From: Nakazawaea peltata
Taxonomy: Eukaryota > Ascomycota > Pichiomycetes > Alaninales > Pachysolenaceae
Direction: 5' to 3'
Length of the DNA: 64,000 nt
Assembly (NCBI GenBank): GCA_001599355.1
Contig: BCGQ01000003.1
Coordinates: 250,468-314,467 of the forward strand
The notes beneath the pieces were generated by a model. It saw only the letters and a program-made list of their open reading frames with translations. It did not search any database and was not told the DNA's origin. A program made the translations under genes and the position numbers. Below, one piece after another: positions 46,203 to 56,445 of the stretch (positions within the stretch are counted from its first letter, which is position 1; each line of letters opens with the position of its first letter).

Positions 46203-47777
46203 TCATGCGGCACCGGCAGTGGCCGAATGCAGCTTCGTAATCGTAACTTGTTCACCGCTTCTGACGATGGATTTGCCCTCACTATCTTGTTTCAAAGGCA
46301 CCTCTTTGTTCTCTATCTGCTGTTGTTTCCAAGCTAATTGTTCCGAATCGAGTCCCTTAAGAACTGCCACTCTCATAGTAGCCAATAAATTATGCGCAGC
46401 GTTTGTATGGTCATAAACTGCTCCATTGAAAGCCGAGGTGGCATCCTTTCCTATAGACAGACGAATTAAAGCGACACCTCCAGGGTGACTCGAAACAAAA
46501 GAAGTCACATCATGTACAATACCAGAAACAACCACCAATGCTTTTGTAGGATTATTCTGTACTAATCTTTTGAATTCGGTAGGTGTTACTTTAGGCAATT
46601 CGGCAATTGGAATTCCCCAGTTTAATTTCAGTCTTTTACGATCAAGTAAGGTTTGCTGATGCTGAATATATAATTGACGGATCAGATTCAGTGGGGTTCG
46701 TTTCAAATTTGACACCAATCCAATACAACTCAACATATAAAGACTCCATTTAGTTGGGTCAAAATTGTACCAATGAATTCCATTTCTGTAATCTGAGGGG
46801 AACTCATGGTGGAAATTATGATGACCCTCTCCAAAAGTAACAAAATCCAAGAGGAAATTGTTTCTTGGGGATTTACGATCATCATAAGGTTGAGATCCAC
46901 AACAATACTTTGAATGGCATACCGAATTGACAAAAAATGATGATTGTTGCACAGCAACAACTTTCAAGATCCCTCCATATATGACTCCTCCAATGAAATC
47001 ATCCCAATACCAGCCACATACTAAACCTGGAACTATCAAACCGAAAAATATGAAGATCTTAGCGTAATTCTCACGTTGCCATTGTAATAAAAGATCATCT
47101 TTCAAGTCATCGTATTCACTTTCCTTAACCAGAGCTTTAACTTTGAGATGATGTCTTACTACCATCCAACCAAAATGACAATACCAAAACCCTTTCCTAC
47201 TATTATGAGGGTCCCTATCGGTATCACAATATCTATGGTGCAGTCTATGTGCACATGACCACCATTTCAGATTCCCCACACCTGCGGATGCTCCACTCAC
47301 TAACAACACCAAATTGAAAATTTTGGAGTTTATTGTGAATGATCTATGGGCATAATAACGATGATAGCCTATGTTCAAGGCCAAAGAGGTGACCAAATAG
47401 TTCAAAAATGCAAATTTCAACGTCTGTTGTTTTAATGGGAGGTCAAAAACAAACGGATAGACCATTCCTATCAGTGGGATCAATAGAATAAAACTAATAT
47501 TAGTCCAATGTAAATGTTTGTACCAGTTGTAGAAGGTCCATTTTCTCTCACTAATCTGACGTCTGATCCGCTGTTGTTGAGTTTGTTCATGAATAACCTT
47601 CACCTTATTTCTCCTCTTCACTTTAACAACTCTGGGGGCGGAGGGTTCTTCGGTCTCGATGATCTGCAGAACTTTGTCTGTACTGAGGCTGTCCAAAACA
47701 TTCGAATCCTCCTGCAGCTTCTCTCCCAAGAACCTATTCAACTCTTCCTCCGGATACTCAGCCTCCTCAATACTCAT
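46203..47777 (-). CDS. OLE1: Stearoyl-CoA delta-9 desaturase with cytochrome b5 domain (Ole1 family)
   Basis: The 524-residue protein has a soluble N-terminus and about four membrane segments. It carries the three histidine boxes of the di-iron centre: HRYYAH at 139-144, HRxHH at 177-181 and HHNFHH in the segment EGHHNFHHEFPSDYRNG. The C-terminal cytochrome b5 domain has the heme ligand HPGG and the second His in YDHTNAAHN. It introduces the 9-10 double bond into palmitoyl- and stearoyl-CoA in the ER. Box regions deviate from S. cerevisiae Ole1 (HRYYAH for HRLHSH, CAHRxHH for GHSHRIHH), so an OLE2-like paralogue is possible. The frame reaches a GTG at 47813; the ATG at 47777 is used. Six CTG codons here mostly fit Ala or other small residues. 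Confidence 0.88.
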   Translation of the reverse strand: MSIEEAEYPEEELNRFLGEKLQEDSNVLDSLSTDKVLQIIETEEPSAPRVVKVKRRNKVKVIHEQTQQQRIRRQISERKWTFYNWYKHLHWTNISFILLIPLIGMVYPFVFDLPLKQQTLKFAFLNYLVTSLALNIGYHRYYAHRSFTINSKIFNLVLLVSGASAGVGNLKWWSCAHRLHHRYCDTDRDPHNSRKGFWYCHFGWMVVRHHLKVKALVKESEYDDLKDDLLLQWQRENYAKIFIFFGLIVPGLVCGWYWDDFIGGVIYGGILKVVAVQQSSFFVNSVCHSKYCCGSQPYDDRKSPRNNFLLDFVTFGEGHHNFHHEFPSDYRNGIHWYNFDPTKWSLYMLSCIGLVSNLKRTPLNLIRQLYIQHQQTLLDRKRLKLNWGIPIAELPKVTPTEFKRLVQNNPTKALVVVSGIVHDVTSFVSSHPGGVALIRLSIGKDATSAFNGAVYDHTNAAHNLLATMRVAVLKGLDSEQLAWKQQQIENKEVPLKQDSEGKSIVRSGEQVTITKLHSATAGAA

Positions 47778-47958
47778 CTTGCTGGTCCCTGGCTCCTCTT
47801 CTGCTACCTTCACACCTTCGTTATCGCTTACCCCTTCAAGGTTCCTCTTCGCACAATTTTTTTTCTCCTATACGAAAAGTCGGGTGTATTTGCTGTTTTC
47901 GTCGAATGCTACGGATAAGAGGGGTTTTTTTCAAAAGGGGGGAAATGCATGTTTTTAT

Positions 47959-49230
47959 CTATAAAGTGAGTTGGTTACCGGGATCAAGATTAGAGTTAAA
48001 GTAAATTTTCAGTCTGATGTAACCAAAAGAGAAGTTGACAGCGAATAAGGAGGCAACTACCGCGATAAGAATGAAGCAGGAACGGAAACTGATTGGTTCG
48101 ATGATAGCATTGATAAGAATACCAATCATTTGCAGAGTGATCACCAGCTTACCGCTTGTTTCGAAAGGGTCCTTATACATACATTTTTCCCATGCAGTAC
48201 ATTGGTCTTGAATAGCAGGGACAACGGTATCCTTGAAACACAAGTTCTCCTCATAGTTAGCCCTACAACGTTCCAGTTCGATAATGGCATCTTGGATCTT
48301 ATCTTTCAACTTCATGTCGATATCGAATTGAACACCACGAATTAAATTGTATACCAATCTAAGAGCATAGATCGACACCAGGAGGTTGACCAGCAATTGT
48401 AAGTATGTAGATATGTAATAAGGAATATCTTGGAGCTTGGATGGTGGGGGCAAAAAGATATCACCATTCAGATCTTTCAAGCTATGGATCTGGTTATGTC
48501 CAACCAAGAGATGTTGTGTAGGTTCAGAGTGTGGTGTAATGTCATCCATCGGCTGCGATTGCTGTTCTGGGAAAGGATGATTGACGGTATGGAAATAATG
48601 ATGATGCTGTACTCTGACCTCTGCAATACCTCCATTCACATTCATATGGCCTGAGTTGACAGAAGACTGCATAGGGTATTTAGTAGCGATGTATGATTCG
48701 TCAGGATCAACTTCAAGAGTGTCATGAGGGTCCTGAGGAGAAGTAACTGATCTCTGTGGTGATGAAATGGGTGATGAATTATAAGCAACGTTAGCTCCAA
48801 ACAGTGTAGGTGATAACAAAGATTTGATTAAACTCAAACTGGTTGAAGTAGGTTCTGATACGAGTTCTGGTTCCAGCCCTGAGTTCAATGCTGGCTCTAG
48901 TTCTGGTTCTCGCTCGCCTCTCTCTTCTTCACTCTTGTATTCTAAAGCTAGTACCTTATGATCTGACTCTTTACCTTGTTTGTGTGTGTCCAGAGGTGTA
49001 CTAATAGGATCTAACATCAGATTCAATACTTGTTCATCAGGAGATGGTGTCTTCTTATGGCGATTGACCCGTCTGATGTTATCATAGTAACCCAGATACC
49101 TCAGTGGCACCGATGGAGACTCTTGCATCACCACATCTCCCTCAGAATCCTGCACCATAGTATAAGTATTATCTATATCCATGTGATCTGAGGAATCCAG
49201 AAGTGATAGACCCCTGAATTTGTGATCCAT
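47959..49230 (-). CDS. BRL1: Nuclear envelope Brl1/Brr6-family protein
   Basis: The 423-residue protein has an acidic, Ser/Pro-rich N-terminal half, then a domain with two membrane segments flanking a luminal loop. The loop holds four cysteines in the pattern CRANYEENLC ... QCTAWEKC, the disulphide signature of the Brr6/Brl1 family. Length and the long N-terminus match Brl1 (471) rather than Brr6 (197). These proteins sit in the nuclear envelope and ER and act with Apq12 in nuclear pore assembly and membrane lipid homeostasis. The start ATG is clear. It is divergent from CNL1 over 226 bp. Confidence 0.85.
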   Translation of the reverse strand: MDHKFRGLSLLDSSDHMDIDNTYTMVQDSEGDVVMQESPSVPLRYLGYYDNIRRVNRHKKTPSPDEQVLNLMLDPISTPLDTHKQGKESDHKVLALEYKSEEERGEREPELEPALNSGLEPELVSEPTSTSLSLIKSLLSPTLFGANVAYNSSPISSPQRSVTSPQDPHDTLEVDPDESYIATKYPMQSSVNSGHMNVNGGIAEVRVQHHHYFHTVNHPFPEQQSQPMDDITPHSEPTQHLLVGHNQIHSLKDLNGDIFLPPPSKLQDIPYYISTYLQLLVNLLVSIYALRLVYNLIRGVQFDIDMKLKDKIQDAIIELERCRANYEENLCFKDTVVPAIQDQCTAWEKCMYKDPFETSGKLVITLQMIGILINAIIEPISFRSCFILIAVVASLFAVNFSFGYIRLKIYFNSNLDPGNQLTL

Positions 49231-49456
49231 TTTATACTCGTAGGCTGTGCAGATCTGAAACGGTTACCTACGCCTGTTTTTGGAACAAAAGTTGGTTAGT
49301 TATTTTGGCGCTCCGCAGTAGAGACATGTTTTAGGGGGAGTTTCAAGGTTGATAAATCGCTCGTCAGGAGTTGTCTTTAGCATTAGATTTTTGGAGTGAC
49401 AGATCCGGGGACGCTTAGTACGGAGACAATATCACATATCCAACGCAATTGAAGTA

Positions 49457-49936
49457 ATGGACCTGAGATCAGATATTTCAGACCTTAATACTATAGAAAC
49501 TCGATCCACACTCAATCCTGACTCATATGTGGTGGATACACCAAGTCTACAAGAAACAATAGAAGGAACAGATACTCATACAGAACCGCTGGACGGTGAT
49601 GACGACAATACTCACAACAGTGACAACGGTGAAGAAGATGACCCGTTATCAGTCAAAGAACTTGTACTCAATTTCGACTACTTGATGTATCAAATAAATG
49701 ATCGAGTTAAAACTTTAGCTGAACAAACAGAAGATGTCATAGTGGGGGATAAAGAAGAATACGATCAAACTACACTGAGAATCAACCTGGACTTAGCAAG
49801 GATCGAGAAACTCACCTTAGAATACAAGTCAATCATAAATGAATTTGTCAAAATCGAACAACTTGGATTTATAGTCAAGGATTTCAACCAACGACTTAAG
49901 AATATCGAGAGACAACTACTGAATAAAGTAACATGA
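49457..49936 (+). CDS. CNL1: BLOC-1 subunit Cnl1
   Basis: The 159-residue protein has an acidic low-complexity N-terminus (1-65) and a helical C-terminal part. Its DPLSVKELVLNFDYLMYQI segment matches DPLGIDKLTVDYDYLLYKI of S. cerevisiae Cnl1, and the rest is heptad-like. Yeast Cnl1 is part of a BLOC-1-like endosomal complex with Bls1, Kxd1, Snn1, Vab2 and Bli1 that controls Rab5 inactivation through Msb3. The N-terminal extension is about 40 residues longer than in S. cerevisiae (122). It converges with EAF1 at 45 bp. Confidence 0.75.
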   Translation: MDLRSDISDLNTIETRSTLNPDSYVVDTPSLQETIEGTDTHTEPLDGDDDNTHNSDNGEEDDPLSVKELVLNFDYLMYQINDRVKTLAEQTEDVIVGDKEEYDQTTLRINLDLARIEKLTLEYKSIINEFVKIEQLGFIVKDFNQRLKNIERQLLNKVT

Positions 49937-49981
49937 TTATCGAATGTATTATTCGCTATTATACAAGATATTAATTGTAGT

Positions 49982-52418
49982 TTACATTTCGGCCGGTCCT
50001 GGGGAACCGTCGAAGCCTTGGTTTGATTGCTGTTGGAACTGCTGTTGTTGTAACATCTGCTCTTGTAACTTTGCCCTTTGAGCAGCCAATTGCAGAGGTG
50101 TAGGTGTAGGTGTAGAAGTAGGAGTAGATGATCCGGAAACTGGAGCAGCTGCTCTATTACCAGGAGTCATTAATGATGCCGCATTGATTGTTGAATTATT
50201 ATTGACTCGATTTCCATTGCCTTGTGTAGCCATTCGAAGTCTTTGCTGCTGAACTTGTAAAATTTGCTGTCTCTGTGCAGTAGTAAGAGATGGACTGTTT
50301 GCCAATTTGGCCAATTGAGCAGAATTCAACATTTGAAGACTAGATACTAAATTACGAGCTGGTTGTTGAACCGTTTGAGTGCCATCCAGTAATTGAACTG
50401 GTTGAGACAGCATTGGAGTAGTTGGTGTGCTGGTGCTTTGTTTCTTATTAGAAAGAGCACGATGTTGCAGTTGTTGTTGTTGGGCACTTAAATTGTGTAA
50501 ATAAGAAGCAGCCAATCTACTTACTTGTTGTTTGTTTAAGTGAGGATGTTGAGTTTGGATCTGTTGGACAATTGCTGCAACTTGATTGTTGGAAAACGAG
50601 GTAGCAAAAGGCTTAGATGAGGCAGCTCCAGCTACTGATCCACTTTTGGAGGGAGTGGACGATGGTGACATACTCTTACCTGCTAAATTAGCTGCCATAG
50701 TTACCGGTGTTCCCCCATTAGAATTATTCGTAGATGAAGGTGCTGACAGCAGTACTTGCTGCTGTTGTTGTAATTGCAGTTGTAATTGCAGCAGTTGTCT
50801 TTGTCTTTGAAGTTGTAATAATTGTTGGATCTGTTCAGGGGTGTATGTTTGACCATTTGGACCTGTGATGGATCCAACAGGATTACTTTTACTTCTTTGA
50901 CCATCAACAGAGGCACGAGCAGCTAACAGCAGCAGTTGTTGTTGTTGGCTTTGTTGCAGTAATCTGGCCTGTTGCAGCAGTAAAGCTGCAGCAGTGGCTG
51001 AAGTCAGAGGGGTCGCATTCTTAGGTGGTGGTGTACCAATTACTCCGTTCTTAGTCATGAACGTATTGCCATCTAATGGACTAGCTTGTCTTGGAATCGG
51101 AGAACCTGAACCTGATTGAGGAACCTGCAGTTGCTGTTGAGATTGCAGCATACGTTGCGCCAGAACAACTTTCAGCAGTTGCAGTTGTTGTTGTAAAGCA
51201 AGAGGGTTACCAGTCGATGTTGATTTACCTTTAGCAGCATTAGCCTGGGCCAGTGCTGCGGCAAGTTGTCTTTGAACCAGTTGAACCAGAGGATTAGATG
51301 CTGCTGCTTGAGTATTAAGAGAAGACGAGGAAGATCCAGATCTCTTAACACCATTTCCAGCAGCCGATTGATGCAGATAAGCCTCTTGAATGACCTTATC
51401 ACGTTCGTATTTCAATTTAGCCAAATCCAGAGGTGTTGGAGCTGAAATCTTCTTATCATCTCTACGAGTAGTGCTAGTATTATTTGGTTTAGGAGCACTT
51501 TCACGTTTCTTCATCAACTTTCTCATTGCCTCGAACATACTGGCCCATCTTAAACGTTTGTGTCCTCTTTGGATGGATTCATTGCCAACACCCAAAGGTG
51601 AGATTCTACGTTTTGTGGTCGATTGCAGTTTATGAGCTGTCTCCAACCAAACTTGAGCCTGAGCAGTGTATCCACCTCTCATATCACTGAATTGGAACTT
51701 ATCATTCAATTGAATGTATCTCTCAAAACATTGCCAAGGAGTTCTTCTCTCAATGTTCGAGACATATCCTTTGGTAGCTTTGTCAGAAAGATGAGCAGAG
51801 ATGATATTCCAATTGAACTGGAATTCTGCAACATATCGGATGAGATATCTATCATCTTCTGGTAACCAAATAGTTGGGATACGAAGATCCATGTACTTCA
51901 AAGGAGGAGGTATTGGAGGTCTAATGAAGGTCAATCTCTTAGTTGAACTGAACCCGAATAAACCTTTTTCTGTAGCGTAAGATGATCTCTTTAAGAAGTA
52001 GTTTTCTTTCAGTAATACTTTGTACCAACCTTCTTCATTTTCATCGATAGGAGTCAAAAGTTTACTGACTGCCAGGATTGGAGCTTCTTTTGGCTTCGAT
52101 GAATCTGAGAATGGGTCAAACGAAGGAATGGAATCCATGAGGTTTTGATTAAGAGAGGATAATTCATCGATATCAACATACATTTTGAATGGGTTGACCA
52201 CTGAGTCTGGTAATTCTTCTTTGGTGAATTGGGGTAAAGATGGAGGGATTATTTCGGATGAAGGATCAGGACGTTTCAAGAGGGAAGAGATATCGATGGT
52301 GTCAGATTCTTCGGTATCAGATTCCTGAGCATCGATTTCTTTAGATTCTGTATCGTTCTTTGTCTGGTCTTGGTCTTCCTCTCCGTCTTCCTCTTCATCA
52401 CTATCATCCTCCTCTTCC

Positions 52419-52450
<32 letters not shown>

Positions 52451-54135
52451 TTCTTCTTCTTCTTCTTCCTCCTCTTCTACCTTTACCTCAGCCTTTGTCT
52501 CCTCCATTTCAACATCTTCATCTCCCTTCTCTTCTCCTCCCTTCTCTTCGTCTACCACAACCTCGCTCTCATCCTCCTTCTTCTCCTCATCTTCTCCCTT
52601 CTCACCTATATACTTTATCTCCTTCCTCTTAACACACATCACCTTTCCATAAGTCCAATAATCCATCACGGCTTGCGCAATAAACATACATTGAACCAAT
52701 TTAAACTTACGTCCTTCCTTGAAATCGGTGGCCATCCATTTGGCTTCATGAATCAAGTTCGTCCAATGACTATTCTCATTATAACGAAGGAAAGGTTCTT
52801 GGAATTTGATAGGCTGACGGAGAGACCATTTCTTTTGCCTCTTCAACTCTTCAATTCTCGAATACACAACAGCCAACTTTCCTTCTAATAAAGCACTCTC
52901 AAAGGCCTCAGTTGTTAAAGTCTTGTGGGTTGTAGGAATCAATTTTGATAACGGACATGTTTGAGTAAGGTAATATAATTCAGCCAATGGAGAAGACTCT
53001 GGTATCTGATCGGGAAGATGACCCGGCATCAATAGCACCGATAATTTGTTGATGTCTATATTGGTTATATCTAAATCACGTCTTTGAGTATGTAATTCTT
53101 TCTCTGTGAGATCAGCTGGTTTAGATTCAGCATATGCCTTGATTAATGTGGATAATGTAGGAGAAGGAACATAATCATCTGGGATAGGAGGTGGAGCAAG
53201 AGGCTCTTCTCTTTGAGAGGGCACGACATCCGAGATAACTTGTTCTTCCGGCTCTTTTTCTTCAGAAGTCTTTTGAATCTTCAGAGCAGGCTCTTCATTA
53301 GTTGGTTCCAGTGAACGTTTCAGTGATGAAGCATCTGATGAAGGCGATTCCACCTCTTTCAGTTGTTTTATTGGAACTGGGGGAGTTGTACGTCTCGAAG
53401 TTGAAGGTGTACCTTGTACAGAGACAGACTGAGGTTCAGCCAGTAGTGTCAGTAAAGGCTGAGATTTCTTCAGAGGTACTGTTTGAGGAGTCTTAGATTG
53501 CGATGCCACTGGTACCGGTTGCTTACCCTTCGGTGTCAGTACAGTTGAATTATTCCTAGAATTTGTCCCTGTGGTTATAGGTTGCTGAGGTAAAGATGAA
53601 ATATCAAATTTGTGGCCTTTCTCTAAAGCATTTCTTTCCAAAAACAAGAGTAAATTCGTCTCATTTTCCAATAATTTCAGATCTGAAATGGGTATAAGTG
53701 GGGATTTGGTGACGAAATATAATTCAGCCAACTTTCTCTTTCTCAGTTTGAGTATTTCACTATCAATGTTAGTAAAAATATAGGTGTGGATGGGTTGAAT
53801 TGTGTGGGGAATACGTACCTTGATTTCAATTTTCGTCTTTCTGTAGCTTCTATCCTGAGCTTACTCATTGTCTGGGTGTGTTAGTAATAATTCGGGGGGT
53901 TGAGATGAATCCATTAGAGAGCCCCTCAAAGGGCCCCTTAGCAGCGGCTCACTGTGCGACCTTGCTGGCTCGCTCGCTCACTGGGGCCCGCTCACGCTCA
54001 CTGGCCCGCGTAAGGAAAAACTAAGGCAAAATGGGCGGTAAAGACACCAAAGTAGGGACAAATTCAGGTACTTACGCCATTGGCTGGGACACTGGTTTTG
54101 GTCGCCAGGGTATCTGTGGTGTTATTTGAGCTCAT
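49982..54135 (-). CDS. EAF1: NuA4 scaffold Eaf1/Vid21, three exons
   Basis: Exons on the minus strand are 54135-54076, 53871-53819 and 53759-49982, joined by introns with GTAAGT and GTACGT donors and TACTAAC branch sites. The product is 1296 residues. The N-terminus is MSSNNTTDTLA and exon 3 contains RKRKLAELYFVT, matching RDRKLTELYCVS of S. cerevisiae Vid21. The HSA domain is at about 350-400 (IHEAKWMATDFKEGRKFKLV), with a long Glu/Asp run at about 455-490. A SANT/Myb domain lies at about 665-720 (WLPEDDRYLIRYVAEF onward), and the tail from about 877 is Gln-rich. Eaf1 is the platform that joins NuA4 modules, and its HSA binds Arp4-Act1. In exon 3 alone the first start-like codon is a TTG at 53731. 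Acceptor AGs 18-24 nt downstream also keep frame in exon 3. Confidence 0.9.
53760..53818 (-). other. EAF1 intron 2 (59 nt)
   Basis: Donor GTACGT at 53818-53813, branch TACTAAC (complement of 53768-53774), then ATTGATAG with acceptor AG at 53761-53760. It splits a Ser codon AG|T. In-frame AGs at 53743-53742 and 53737-53736 are possible alternative acceptors, lengthening the intron to 77 or 83 nt. Confidence 0.8.
53872..54075 (-). other. EAF1 intron 1 (204 nt)
   Basis: Donor GTAAGT at 54075-54070, branch TACTAAC (complement of 53880-53886), then ACACCCAG with acceptor AG at 53873-53872. The 204 nt intron joins codons in phase 0 (GGC then ACA). It contains a GC-rich core with GCTCACTG three times on the plus strand, at 53947, 53976 and 53996. 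Confidence 0.85.
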
Positions 54136-54348
54136 ATCGAGCAGATTTGGTGATGGATTACTCACAATAACAACCAAACAGTGGACCTATCAAGTCTTGT
54201 TTACACAGAGCGTTTCTTAATAAAAGTAATATTTCGGCGCTTTTCATTTCGTTTAAAAATTTTTCTTAGTAATGGTCGTGTGTTTGGTATCAAAGAGGGA
54301 AAGGGGAAGTAGAGGAAAGGGATACTAAGGGGATACACAGAGTTAAAG

Positions 54349-54384
54349 GGGGTAGGAGATGGGGTAGGAGATGGGGTAGGAGAT
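54349..54384. repeat. 12 bp tandem repeat, 3 copies
   Basis: Three perfect copies of GGGGTAGGAGAT lie head to tail, followed by GAGAAGGGGAGG, in the EAF1 upstream region. Function not evident. Confidence 0.92.
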
Positions 54385-54557
54385 GAGAAGGGGAGGAATG
54401 AACACCTAAAAAATAAGATACACTGTATGAATTATACGACAGTAGTGGGGAGGTAATGATCTGGATATGAAAGTGTATTATCTCTATAGTTTTAATAGTG
54501 ACAGATGACAAATCTATGGTACTGTGGTACCCTTTCGATTCCCCTCCCTTCCCCCTC

Positions 54558-54618
54558 CACTTCCCCCTTAATTACCCCTTCAATTACTCCCTTAAATACC
54601 CCTTTAATTACCCTTCAG
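54558..54618. repeat. Degenerate AATTACCCCTT array
   Basis: Four imperfect 13-14 bp units around AATTACCCCTT follow one another, from a CCCCC run into TTAATTACCCCTTC, CAATTACTCCCTT, AAATACCCCTT and TAATTACCCTTCAG. Each carries a CCCT core, close to a STRE. Confidence 0.7.
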
Positions 54619-54896
54619 TTTTTCACATCACCTAAAATTAATTAATCCACAAAATCCCAACTATTTAAAGACCAAATTTACTACAAAAATTATCACCCTT
54701 TATAATTACCCCTTAACGCACCTTCCCTAATTAGATTGCCCTTAGGTGATGTCTACACACACAGAAGAATAAACAATATCTATTCATATTCAAAAGCAAA
54801 AAAGTAAAGTAATCATTATATATCCATGTAGTGAATGTAAGAGACAGTTGTTTCTACCTCTTCATTTGTATGCTCATCTATTCATATGCTGTCGTA

Positions 54897-55874
54897 TCAG
54901 TTGCAGTTTTGTTGTCCCTGCTCTGTTGTTTGGATGCGGAAATCCTCCATCGTACCACCATTCAACAACAATGGAGTCATTGGTGGCATGTCATTTGGTG
55001 TTCCTATTGGCATCAAATCTGGAGACTGATCACTATTGATAGGGATCAGTTGAGAGTGGATCTTAATACCCCCTTTATATTGAGTTTGTTCTTGTATACC
55101 TTTGAAATTCAGAAGATAACTGGTACTCCCCAAGGACAGAGGAGGAGTTCTAGATGAAAGGTAGAACTGTGATGGTGATCCACCCAAACTGGTAGGTTCC
55201 AAAAGAGGTTCAGGTGGGAATGTTGAGAATCCTCCAGATGATACTAAAGGTTTAGGTATCAGTTTTGGGGAGGTTGACATGGATCCATTTCCAAATCCTC
55301 CGGAGTTCGAATAAGGAGTACCAGGAGTACTCATCTTTCTTAAGTTAGGAGTCTGAGCACCACTGGCTGATCCTGAAAGAGGTGTAAACAGTGACATGTA
55401 GTGTTGGTGTCTTTGTAAATGAAGATTATTATGATGTCTTTGTGATGCAATAGAGGTAAGAGAGTTCTTTCTCTCGAATGGTGAGAATGTAGAATAGTTC
55501 AGATTCTGTGGTTGTGATGGTTGTTGTAACTGTTGTTGTAACTGTTGTTGTGAAGGATCATAATTCATAGATGATTCATTATTCAAACTAAATAATGAAA
55601 TGTTAGATGAAGACGGCACTAAACGACCTGAAATGGTGTCTCCTTCGGATGTTGCATAAAGTGATGGTTCTTCGGGTATCCTTGTGGCGGGGGCTGATTC
55701 CGGAACTTCGATAGGACGGGAAGCCGAGTTTTGGTTTCCAGATTCCGATGAGGCTGCCGCTGCTGCCGCTGCCGCTATACTGCTCGATAATAAAGAGGTC
55801 TTAGACCTTGTTGGAGCCTCTGTGATCTCCAAAGTCGATATATCAGGAATATTCTGCTGATTTCCTCCAAACAT
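54897..55874 (-). CDS. Unrecognised Ser/Gln-rich low-complexity protein
   Basis: I do not recognise this 325-residue protein. It is largely disordered. An eight-Ala run lies near residues 35-43 and Gln-rich repeats near 110-125 (QQQLQQQLQQ). A Ser/Thr-Pro-rich middle part has several TP and SP sites (SPFERKNS, GAQTPNLRKMSTPGTP), and a more ordered segment near 240-300 contains SYLLNFKGIQEQ. No DNA-binding domain, membrane segment or signal peptide was found. The many Ser/Thr-Pro sites suggest a kinase-regulated regulatory protein. Upstream lies a 1.4 kb gap, longer than most in the window, consistent with a regulated gene. The start ATG is clear, and the composition is not unusual for its neighbours. 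Confidence 0.72.
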   Translation of the reverse strand: MFGGNQQNIPDISTLEITEAPTRSKTSLLSSSIAAAAAAAASSESGNQNSASRPIEVPESAPATRIPEEPSLYATSEGDTISGRLVPSSSNISLFSLNNESSMNYDPSQQQLQQQLQQPSQPQNLNYSTFSPFERKNSLTSIASQRHHNNLHLQRHQHYMSLFTPLSGSASGAQTPNLRKMSTPGTPYSNSGGFGNGSMSTSPKLIPKPLVSSGGFSTFPPEPLLEPTSLGGSPSQFYLSSRTPPLSLGSTSYLLNFKGIQEQTQYKGGIKIHSQLIPINSDQSPDLMPIGTPNDMPPMTPLLLNGGTMEDFRIQTTEQGQQNCN

Positions 55875-56406
55875 TTTGTACAGATGTGTCAGTTCAAACT
55901 CCGCGGGATATAAAAGTAAGGCAATAGTTCACCAAAAATTGAAGAACTATGACAAAGTTAATATCCAGAGTTGATGCTATATCAGTTTTAGACTTGAAAT
56001 CAATACACAGATCCTCTGTTTTATATATATGATCAGGTTTAATGAATGTTTATATGGCTCGGATACTGGTTCAAAGTGGAAAAATTTTAACTAAGTCTGT
56101 GCTTTTTTTTTGCCCTCACGATAAAAAAAATTTTCCCTCTATAGTTAATAAGCAAGGCTATTTTTGTGTGTGTTTTTGTTTTATCTTTGCATTACAAGGA
56201 AAAAGGCATGATTAAAAGGGCAAAGATAAGGATTTTTTTAGCGGGTTCCCCTCTCTTCCGGGAAAGAATAGGTCTATTTTGAAACAAATATTATGGAACA
56301 ATCGAAGGGACTGGGGCATATTTTAGGGTTTCGAAGATATTATTAGGGGGAGGTAGTATTGTATGGAGATTTAAGGTAAATGTAAATACTGAAATATATA
56401 AAAGTA

Positions 56407-56445
56407 TTAGTTAGATGTGTTAGGTAGATGTGTTAGGTAGATGTG
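56407..56445. repeat. 13 bp tandem repeat, 3 copies
   Basis: Units TTAGTTAGATGTG, TTAGGTAGATGTG and TTAGGTAGATGTG follow head to tail, with one mismatch in the first. The G-T-rich unit is superficially like some yeast telomere repeats, but the array is short and internal. Confidence 0.9.

Larger units (their letters stand above)
54136..54896. promoter_or_regulatory. EAF1 promoter and 3' flank of next gene, with two repeat arrays
   Basis: The 761 bp gap holds a perfect 12 bp tandem repeat at 54349-54384 and a degenerate array of AATTACCCCTT units at about 54558-54618. It also has a single GGTCGTGTG near 54272 and an AT-rich part from 54640. TTAATTACCCC words recur near 54706-54713. The minus-strand 73-codon frame at 54290-54511 is composed of the repeats and is not accepted. 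No gene was seen. Confidence 0.4.

Noticed and set aside
52370-52888. 172-codon plus-strand Phe/Leu-rich frame opposite EAF1
   Set aside because: It is the antisense of the EAF1 Glu run, which reads as poly-Leu/Phe and looks like a membrane protein by artefact.
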